Part shown: positions 1-4,874 of the stretch, piece by piece
How positions within the stretch are numbered: the first letter of the stretch is position 1
Layout of the letters: the number at the start of each line of letters is the position of its first letter
From: Thermoprotei archaeon
GTDB taxonomy: Archaea > Thermoproteota > Thermoprotei_A > Sulfolobales > WANQ01
DNA: 12,408 nt
Direction: 5' to 3'
Assembly (NCBI GenBank): GCA_027038805.1
Contig: JALWGO010000130.1
Location: forward strand, 1 to 12,408
Program-made: the position numbers and the translations under genes
The notes under the pieces: generated by a model
Database searches by the model: none
Seen by the model: the letters and a program-made list of their open reading frames with translations, nothing else
What the model was told of the DNA's origin: nothing

Positions 1-161
1 TAAGATGAAAAAATCTTTGCTGGAACAATACCTAGCCCAGTATACGTTATAGCGAGTCTATTAGATCCTGCAACAAAGTTTGTGGCCTCTACTGAAGACT
101 TCTTAGCCCATTCTTCGATTCGCTTGACTTCTTCCTCTAGGGTTCTCTCAGTTTTCTTCAA
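1..161 (-). CDS. Unknown coiled-coil protein, 5' part only
   Basis: This frame stays open from a TTG at 161-159 to the left edge, giving 53 visible residues. The N-terminus is charged and helical (LKKTERTLEEEVKRIEEWAK), probably a coiled coil, and is followed by a less polar segment with TGLGIVPAKIF. The start is chosen because a GGTGAT Shine-Dalgarno match lies inside the last codons of mtnP, about 8 bases upstream, and the TTG falls 5 bases after the mtnP stop. In-frame sequence further upstream meets a TGA with no ATG or GTG between. It is therefore probably the second gene of an mtnP operon and translationally coupled to it. I do not recognise the family, and the rest of the gene lies outside the window. 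Confidence 0.5.
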   Translation of the reverse strand, partial: MKKTERTLEEEVKRIEEWAKKSSVEATNFVAGSNRLAITYTGLGIVPAKIFSS

Positions 162-166
162 GGCCT

Positions 167-994
167 CTATATCACCGCGTATTTTAGGGATTCACAGCAG
201 CTACAATACTCCTTATCTGGTTCTAGAGGGAGTTTGGGTATAACAGCGTATAATAGTTTCTTAGCCTTCTCAACGTTTTCAGCCATAACCTGGGCAACTT
301 CTTCAGCAGTTACTGGTTTCTCAGCCCATACATCGTAGTCTGTAACCATTGCTAGTGTAGCATAACATAACTGTGCCTCGCATGCAAGATTTACTTCTGG
401 TACAAGTGTCATACCAATAATGTCTGCTTTAAATACGTCCTTCCATACACGGCTCTCAGCTCTAGTTGAAAACCTAGGCCCCTCTATACAGATGTATGTT
501 CCACGATCATGTACTGTTATCCCGAGCCCCCTACCAGTCTCAATAAGGTATTTGCGTAGGTGCTCACAGAAGGGGTCAGCCATACTAACATGAGCGACTG
601 TTCCACCCTCAAAGAACGTGTATTCCCGCTTCTTAGTCATATCTATGAACTGGTCTGGTACCACAAAGTCTCCTGGCCTATAGTCCCATCGTAGGCTACC
701 GACAGCGCTAACAGCTATAACCCATTTAACGCCAAGCATCTTTAAAGCCCAGATATTAGCACGATAATTTATTCGGTGAGGAGGGATTCTGTGCCCCCTA
801 CCGTGGCGTGGTAGGAAGGCTATCTGTCTACCCTTAACCTTCCCAACGATAACATAGTCACTTGGCTCACCATAAGGTGTATAGACTTTTACTTCAACTG
901 GCTCCTCAATAATACCCGGGTCATAGAGACCGCTTCCCCCAATAACCCCTATTTCAGCTTCATGTTTACCTGGCTTAAAGACTTGGAAAACCAT
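167..994 (-). CDS. mtnP: S-methyl-5'-thioadenosine phosphorylase (MTAP II type)
   Basis: Cleaves 5'-methylthioadenosine with phosphate to adenine and 5-methylthioribose-1-phosphate, recycling the by-product of polyamine and S-adenosylmethionine metabolism in the cytoplasm. The 275 residues match the family length. Visible motifs are GGSGLY (20-24 region), PRHGRGH (62-68), SAVGSL (96-101), EGPRFSTRAE (171-180), GMTLVPE (194-200) and TDYD (218-221). Cysteines 143, 205, 210, 264, 266 and 267 fall exactly five residues after those I recall forming three intrasubunit disulfides in Sulfolobus MTAP II (138-205, 200-262, 259-261), including the C-terminal CxC; pairing here is inferred. A purine nucleoside phosphorylase activity of broader range is possible. 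There is no clear Shine-Dalgarno before ATG 994, so the transcript may be leaderless or short-leadered. Divergent from the phosphoribosyltransferase and followed closely by the partial gene at 1-161. Confidence 0.93.
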   Translation of the reverse strand: MVFQVFKPGKHEAEIGVIGGSGLYDPGIIEEPVEVKVYTPYGEPSDYVIVGKVKGRQIAFLPRHGRGHRIPPHRINYRANIWALKMLGVKWVIAVSAVGSLRWDYRPGDFVVPDQFIDMTKKREYTFFEGGTVAHVSMADPFCEHLRKYLIETGRGLGITVHDRGTYICIEGPRFSTRAESRVWKDVFKADIIGMTLVPEVNLACEAQLCYATLAMVTDYDVWAEKPVTAEEVAQVMAENVEKAKKLLYAVIPKLPLEPDKEYCSCCESLKYAVI

Positions 995-1139
995 ACTCGT
1001 TATCCCAAGGAGATATTACAATGAGTTGGGGAAAATAAGTTAAACTCGAAGAATACTTTAACAACAAAATATTCTATGTTGAATAATTATAGTTATATTT
1101 ATTTTCTAGGCATGCCCTACCCCCCTACAAGGGAATCTC
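995..1139. promoter_or_regulatory. Divergent promoter region, mtnP / phosphoribosyltransferase
   Basis: This 145-bp AT-rich spacer separates two divergent genes. On the plus strand TATATTTATTTT (about 1094-1105) is a good TATA box; a start about 26 bases on would leave a leader near 15 bases before GTG 1140. On the minus strand TTTAACTTATTTT (1033-1045) could serve mtnP with a leader near 20 bases. Both start points are inferred from archaeal TATA spacing. Confidence 0.5.
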
Positions 1140-1814
1140 GTGGCAAAAATCCCGGTTAAACTCGTTTCTTGGGAAGAAGTAGTAGAGTGGACACGCCTTC
1201 TAGCCGAGAAAATAAAGGGATCGGGATACAAGCCTAATATTATAATAGCAGTTGCTAGAGGGGGATATGTTCCAGCGAGACTTCTCTGTGACTTCCTTGG
1301 AGTAGACAACCTAGTCTCAATACAAAGCCAGCACTGGACAGAAGCGGCGAAAATGGCTGAAAAAGCAATCATAAAGTTCCAGTACAGAATAGATCTAGCC
1401 GGATACAAGGCAATACTAGTAGACGATATAGTTGACACGGGAGAGTCGGTTAGACTAGCAAAGGAATTCATAGAAAAAGAATGGCATCCAGCAGAACTAC
1501 GAACAGCAGCAATGCAGTGGATATCATCGGTAGCAAAGATAAAACCAGACTACTATGCAGTAGAAGTAAAAGAATGGATATGGTTCCAGTACCCATGGAC
1601 AAGACTAGAAGACATAACCCAATTCATAAGAAGAATAATAAAAGAAGAACTAGCAGGCAAAACAGACAAAATAACAATCCAGGAGCTAGCCCAAAAATTC
1701 AAAGAATGGTACGGAATAGAACCACCACCAAAATACTATGAAGAAGCGCTACAAAACCTCCAACAAGAAAAACTAATACGAATCCAAGACAACGTAGTAA
1801 TACTAAAAACATAA
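1140..1814 (+). CDS. Purine-type phosphoribosyltransferase (COG2236-like)
   Basis: Probably transfers the ribose-phosphate of PRPP to a free purine base (guanine, xanthine, hypoxanthine or adenine) to make a nucleotide. The 13-residue PRPP motif AILVDDIVDTGES (91-103) is textbook for type I phosphoribosyltransferases, and VARGGYVP (38-45) fits the pyrophosphate loop. An aromatic patch, WIWFQYPW (146-153), resembles the base-side region of archaeal gpT/COG2236 proteins. The last 55-60 residues look like an added helical or winged-helix segment ending in two short strands. GTG 1140 begins just before the conserved N-terminal KIPVKLVSWEE stretch; the Shine-Dalgarno is weak (AAGGGAA). Placement opposite MTAP suggests salvage of a base, but the substrate cannot be read from sequence. 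The 3' half is strikingly A-rich and T-poor on the coding strand. Confidence 0.85.
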   Translation: MAKIPVKLVSWEEVVEWTRLLAEKIKGSGYKPNIIIAVARGGYVPARLLCDFLGVDNLVSIQSQHWTEAAKMAEKAIIKFQYRIDLAGYKAILVDDIVDTGESVRLAKEFIEKEWHPAELRTAAMQWISSVAKIKPDYYAVEVKEWIWFQYPWTRLEDITQFIRRIIKEELAGKTDKITIQELAQKFKEWYGIEPPPKYYEEALQNLQQEKLIRIQDNVVILKT

Positions 1815-2021
1815 ATCTATAGTAAATAACTATATTAAGGAAGCGGGACTACTGCAAGAAAATAATAGATATAATGGATAAAATTAATCTAACGTTATTA
1901 AAAACAGTTAAAATTATGGAGAATTTATGTTTTAAAGGAAAACCCATGTTGTTAACATTTTTAAACCGTTACTTATAGAACTTTATACAAGAAAGTCAAG
2001 CACAAATTATTTTATTTAGAG
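1815..2021. other. AT-rich intergenic region with FkbM promoter
   Basis: About 200 bp without a firm gene. It holds a possible TATA box (CTATATTAAG, about 1828-1837), a 34-codon ORF (listed separately) and AACTTTATAC (1979-1988), which would give a leader of about 10-20 bases for the methyltransferase. Confidence 0.4.
1874..1978 (+). CDS. Possible 34-residue small ORF upstream of FkbM
   Basis: An ATG at 1874 opens 34 codons ending in TAG at 1976-1978, 43 bases before the methyltransferase and in a different frame. The product begins MDKINLTLLK and ends LLTFLNRYL, so it is basic and hydrophobic and probably a single helix pair. A TATA-like CTATATTAAG lies 36-46 bases upstream, but there is no Shine-Dalgarno. 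It could be a short real peptide, a leader ORF, a relic of a longer methyltransferase N-terminus, or chance in AT-rich DNA. Confidence 0.18.
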   Translation: MDKINLTLLKTVKIMENLCFKGKPMLLTFLNRYL

Positions 2022-2744
2022 ATGGAGAACATGGGCATCCGTCTAAATAAGAAAGCATTACGTGAGATTGCCTATGCAGTCCTCTTTGGCTTCAAATACG
2101 CTTGTTTTATTGGTGATTGCTTTGTTGAATACAAGAAAACTGGTATTCGTGTAATTGTTCCAGAGGAGTATCTTCTCCATGCAATGGTTTCACTACGCAA
2201 TCTCTTTGATAGGAAAATATACGGTAAACCTCCAGAAAGGAGTGTTGTGATAGATATTGGTGCATGGATCGGTGATACAACACTCTACTATTTATATCAT
2301 CATAATTATGTAATTGCGATTGAACCTACACCAAGGTTCTTCAAATACCTTAAGATTAACACTATGTTAAATGGAGCAATGAAGGCTGTATTGTTAAACA
2401 AAGCATACCATGCGGAGAAGAAGAGAGTAGGAGTTATCGAAAACGGTTTAATGTCCAGGATTAGTGGTGATGGAAATATTGAGACTGTCACACTTAAAGA
2501 GCTAATTGAGAATACAAATTTAAAAGAATTCTTTTTGAAAATGGATTGCGAGGGATGCGAGTATTATCTATTGAATGAGTTAGATTTTGTAAAGGATTAT
2601 ATGTACGGTTTCGCTGCTGAGTTGCATGATATAGGTGGAAAACTTTACAATAAATGGATTATGGAAGTAAAGAAATACTATAACATCAAGATACTAAAAC
2701 AAGGATCAGATTTTATTATTATAGAAGGAGAAAGAAAACAATAA
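2022..2744 (+). CDS. FkbM-family SAM-dependent methyltransferase
   Basis: A 240-residue Methyltransf_21 (FkbM) protein, predicted to move a methyl group from S-adenosylmethionine to an oxygen on a sugar, lipid or small molecule; the acceptor is unknown. Motif I is VVIDIGAWIGDTT (75-87), the acidic SAM-ribose ligand is E101 in IAIEPTP, TVTLKEL (145-151) precedes the family's characteristic LKMDCEGCEYYLL (162-174), and a C-terminal strand FIIIEG closes the fold. The first 60 residues are helical and less conserved. ATG 2022 gives the full frame; ATG 2031, preceded by GGAG, is an alternative that removes three residues. Isoleucine is mostly ATT and several arginines are CGT, while the adjacent phosphoribosyltransferase uses almost only ATA and AGA/AGG, suggesting a different origin. 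In archaea such enzymes often decorate glycans, but no glycosyltransferase lies beside it. Confidence 0.82.
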   Translation: MENMGIRLNKKALREIAYAVLFGFKYACFIGDCFVEYKKTGIRVIVPEEYLLHAMVSLRNLFDRKIYGKPPERSVVIDIGAWIGDTTLYYLYHHNYVIAIEPTPRFFKYLKINTMLNGAMKAVLLNKAYHAEKKRVGVIENGLMSRISGDGNIETVTLKELIENTNLKEFFLKMDCEGCEYYLLNELDFVKDYMYGFAAELHDIGGKLYNKWIMEVKKYYNIKILKQGSDFIIIEGERKQ

Positions 2745-3288
2745 TATCTCTATAATAATTCATTAGCCTTCCTACTAAATTTTAATATTATCATTAATGC
2801 TTTAATATGTTTCACAAATATAGACAGCTAAGCATAGTAGTGATATGATAATATACTAAATAATTAACAATCATATATAGTGTAATGAATTAGGTTTTTC
2901 AATATTTTTATAATTAAAAACCAGTTTATTACTATAGTATTCTTGGTTCTCCTCAATATCTTTAATATGCCATATAAAAATGTATTTATCGAGCTAAGCT
3001 TGTATCCGAATCCATTATTGTTTCTAACATATTCTAATTGTTAATTATTTTACTACATCTTATTCAAAAACTATAAGCATCTTTCAAGTACTAAATAATC
3101 TTCAATATTATTGTAAAGTACAAGTCTAAGAAAATCTGAAAAGTAAATGAACACACAAACAATATCTAAGGCGCCTTCATAATCATTTTGAACAAGAATG
3201 ACAATTAATCAATTAAAGCCTAAAATACTTTTTAGAAAGAAATACTGGATACTATGCTATAGTTTATATCTAGTTAGTAATGATAGTT

Positions 3289-3372
3289 ATGCTAAGGAGC
3301 ATTAAGGAGCTAAGGAAAAGGGGTCATTATATGATGTTTAAGAATTTTAATACGAAGGCACTAAGTGTTTAA
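3289..3372 (+). CDS. Possible 27-residue leaderless small ORF
   Basis: ATG 3289 opens 27 codons ending in TAA at 3370-3372. The peptide is strongly basic (MLRSIKELRKRGHYMMFKNF at the start). TTTATAT at 3263-3269 is centred 23 bases before the ATG, close to the TATA-to-start distance of a leaderless archaeal transcript. There is no family match that I recognise. It could equally be the 5' part of a non-coding RNA transcribed from the same promoter, or chance. Confidence 0.22.
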   Translation: MLRSIKELRKRGHYMMFKNFNTKALSV

Positions 3373-3438
3373 GGAAACAATAAAGCTAAAACTGGCAATT
3401 ACTAGTGGGAAAGGAACATAGAACAGCAAACACAAAGG

Positions 3439-3446
3439 AATATAAC
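3439..3446 (+). promoter_or_regulatory. Probable TATA box of tRNA-Leu
   Basis: AATATAAC lies about 45 bases before the mature tRNA 5' end. Transcription would begin near 3467-3470, leaving a leader of about 20 bases for RNase P to remove. This is inferred from spacing. Confidence 0.4.
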
Positions 3447-3487
3447 CCCCATCCAACAAACAAAAACACGACTCCTCCCCCAAGGGT

Positions 3488-3575
3488 GCGGGGGTGCCCG
3501 AGCCTGGACAAAGGGGTCGGGCTTAGGACCCGATGGCGTAGGCCTGCGTGGGTTCAAATCCCACCCCCCGCACCA
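3488..3575 (+). tRNA. tRNA-Leu (anticodon UAG), CCA encoded
   Basis: The sequence folds as a class II tRNA. Acceptor GCGGGGG (3488-3494) pairs with CCCCCGC (3565-3571), followed by A73 and an encoded CCA (3573-3575). T8 G9 precede a three-pair D stem (CCC with GGG). The anticodon stem TCGGG/CCCGA encloses CTTAGGA, giving anticodon TAG, which reads CUN and especially CUA. A 14-base variable arm (TGGCGTAGGCCTGC) and a T arm GTGGG-TTCAAAT-CCCAC complete it. There is no intron. CTA is a frequent Leu codon in this window, which fits the anticodon. Confidence 0.97.
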
Positions 3576-3676
3576 AAACAAGTCTCCTAATCATTCTCTC
3601 AGACTTTAGTTAAAGGTGTTGGGCATATTAAAGTAGTGATCTTATTGTTTTGAATTATGGATAATAAAGTAAATAC

Positions 3677-3694
3677 TATTTAAAGCTTTAAATA
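3677..3694. repeat. Perfect 18-bp palindrome
   Basis: TATTTAAAGCTTTAAATA is self-complementary over all 18 bases and lies about 100 bp upstream of the helical-protein gene. It contains two TTTAAA hexamers, so it may be a regulator site or a symmetric TATA-like element. A chance origin in AT-rich DNA is less likely at this length but not excluded. Confidence 0.45.
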
Positions 3695-3720
3695 CAAGTA
3701 TAGGTATGATTAGACTAGGA

Positions 3721-3774
3721 TTAAACAAGAGAAACGAGTTTAATGATTATATACCATCATGGGGTCTTGTTTAA
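3721..3774. promoter_or_regulatory. TATA promoter enclosed by inverted repeat (candidate operator)
   Basis: TTAAACAAGA (3721-3730) and its exact reverse complement TCTTGTTTAA (3765-3774) lie on either side of a TATA box, TTATATA (3747-3753). A further half-site GTTTAA (3738-3743) sits where the TFB recognition element would be. Transcription should start near 3776, immediately after the right arm, leaving a leader of about 20-28 bases before the first gene. The geometry suits a repressor that blocks TBP/TFB or polymerase, as expected for an autoregulated toxin-antitoxin operon. The function is inferred. Confidence 0.45.
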
Positions 3775-3794
3775 CGGTTTAGCAGTAACTAAAG

Positions 3795-4448
3795 GTGTAT
3801 TGGGTGTCTTCTCTACCGTTTGTAATATTATCATATGAGGAACGGTTTAAGACCACAAAACGCTTGTTCAGCATCTTAGAGCCCTATATAAATGAAGTAG
3901 TCTCTAAACCCGAGAGGTTAGACAGTATAGTAGACAAAGTATTCCGTGATAATAGAGTATTTTTATTAATGTTAGCTAGCAGTTATGAGATCCTAGAGAA
4001 ATATAAGAAGACTACTAGTAGTCTTCTAACAATCATTGTGGATAGTATTGAGGCTGTTAAAGAAAAACTCTCAAGACATGGTATAAACTTAGATGAAATC
4101 CTTGAAACGTTAATTGAGCATGACTTATTTAAGATTAGGTTAATAATAGAGAAACCAGACAAGCTTGCACATATAATGGTGGTGTTTGCAACAAAGTACT
4201 TAGATGATCTCATAGAATATGTTCGAGTGTATCTAGCATTAGTTCTCCTACTAAGTGCTATAAATAAGACTTCTAATCCAGATAAGCTTAGAAAACTTGC
4301 TGAACACTTAGAGAAGTATGCTGAGATAATAGATGTGTATACTATAACATTCGAGTTAATGCTCGAACCCGTAGACAATAAAGATGTTCATAGCTCACAT
4401 AGAACACTCAAGTCCTTACGGGAGGTTCTCTATAGTGAACAAACATGA
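3795..4448 (+). CDS. All-helical protein of unknown family, partner of RelE-type toxin
   Basis: I do not recognise a family for this 217-residue protein. It appears almost entirely alpha-helical and rich in Leu, Ile, Lys and Glu, with amphipathic stretches such as RLDSIVDKVFRDNRVFLLML (41-60) and helical runs at 70-95, 98-120, 124-155 and 160-190. The segment around 143-155 (VYLALVLLLSAI) is quite hydrophobic and is either a buried helix or a weak membrane segment. There are no cysteines and no catalytic motif. GTG 3795 is the longest start, but GTG 3804 is preceded by AAAGGTG at good spacing and may be the real one, removing three residues. Its 3' end overlaps the toxin start by 14 bases, and a strong Shine-Dalgarno for the toxin lies inside it, so the two are co-expressed. 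Position suggests an antitoxin, though it is far larger than RelB-type antitoxins. Confidence 0.72.
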   Translation: MYWVSSLPFVILSYEERFKTTKRLFSILEPYINEVVSKPERLDSIVDKVFRDNRVFLLMLASSYEILEKYKKTTSSLLTIIVDSIEAVKEKLSRHGINLDEILETLIEHDLFKIRLIIEKPDKLAHIMVVFATKYLDDLIEYVRVYLALVLLLSAINKTSNPDKLRKLAEHLEKYAEIIDVYTITFELMLEPVDNKDVHSSHRTLKSLREVLYSEQT

Positions 4449-4710
4449 ATTTAACCATGAACTCAACCTAACGAATAGGTTTGTACGGGATATTAAGAAC
4501 CTCAAAAATAACTATAGGAAAATACCGGAGCAAAAACTAGTTGAAATAGCAAATAATCCCTATACAGGTAAACCCTTAAGGGGACCACTTAGAGGCAAGT
4601 ATAGTGAAAGAGTTACGAAAAGGTATAGAATAATATACTTAATACCAGAACGTTGCCGTGTACTAATAGAACGCTTATATCATAGAGAGACAGCATACGC
4701 TAATTACTGA
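4435..4710 (+). CDS. RelE/ParE-superfamily toxin
   Basis: A 91-residue protein of the RelE/ParE fold. RelE members cut mRNA at the ribosome and ParE members act on gyrase; in a crenarchaeon the RelE-like role is more likely. The family signature is clear: an N-terminal helical hairpin, NPYTGKPLRG (41-50), a second glycine turn GKYSERV (54-60), the strand KRYRIIYLI (62-70), and a C-terminal LYHRETAY (81-88) matching the usual xxHRxxxY ending. Basic residues R49, R59, R63, R65 and R84 are candidates for RNA contact or catalysis. The frame is open upstream to an ATG at 4384, but GTG 4435 is preferred: GGGAGGT (4420-4426) sits 8 bases before it, and the protein then has the normal family length. 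It overlaps the upstream gene by 14 bases, the usual coupled arrangement. Confidence 0.87.
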   Translation: MNKHEFNHELNLTNRFVRDIKNLKNNYRKIPEQKLVEIANNPYTGKPLRGPLRGKYSERVTKRYRIIYLIPERCRVLIERLYHRETAYANY

Positions 4711-4874
4711 GTACATTCAATTCCTATTTATCGAGTCTGTATTGTTACTGTTATAATTCTTTAGTGTAGTTCAATTAATGAGCTTACATGAATCTTTATT
4801 CTATGTATTACCTATTAACCTACTGCTTGATTCTTAAAAGAATTGAATAATCTGCTATAGGTGACAGTCATTGC
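4711..4874. terminator. Convergent intergenic region with weak terminator-like signals
   Basis: The toxin gene and the SDR gene converge here over 164 bp. ATTCTTAAAAGAAT (4830-4843) can form a very short hairpin and contains a T4 run on the minus strand, and ATTCAATTC (4715-4723) recurs inverted at 4840-4848. These may help terminate both transcripts, but the signals are weak. Confidence 0.25.

Larger units (their letters stand above)
2745..3487. other. Long AT-rich region without a convincing gene
   Basis: About 740 bp of very AT-rich DNA between the methyltransferase and the tRNA, with stops in all frames. Scanning showed no transposase or integrase fragment, no tRNA remnant and no clear C/D-box pair. 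Local features are one G+C palindrome (AAGGCGCCTT, 3168-3177), a repeated TAAGGAGC (3293-3300 and 3303-3310), a 27-codon ORF with a well-placed TATA box (3289-3372), and the tRNA promoter near the end. It may be decayed coding DNA or hold an unrecognised RNA. Confidence 0.6.

Noticed and set aside
1106..1471. 121-codon open frame on the minus strand over the phosphoribosyltransferase
   Set aside because: It lies opposite a gene with clear PRPP-binding motifs and its product is a low-information Ser/Thr/Ile sequence; it is a shadow frame.
3168..3177. AAGGCGCCTT palindrome as an operator
   Set aside because: It is a single 10-bp palindrome far from any supported gene or promoter.
3331..3337. 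ATGATGT as a C box of a C/D small RNA
   Set aside because: No D box (CTGA) lies at a suitable distance and there is no flanking terminal stem.
3550..3575. tRNA 3' end as an attachment site with a second copy
   Set aside because: No repeat of this segment was found elsewhere in the window and no integrase is present.
3405..3590. 61-codon plus-strand frame across the tRNA
   Set aside because: It reads through the whole tRNA-Leu gene and has an unnatural Pro/Arg-rich product; the tRNA explains the sequence.
4384..4434. N-terminal extension of the toxin from ATG 4384
   Set aside because: The added residues overlap the upstream gene, have no Shine-Dalgarno and exceed the normal toxin length; GTG 4435 has GGGAGGT at ideal spacing.
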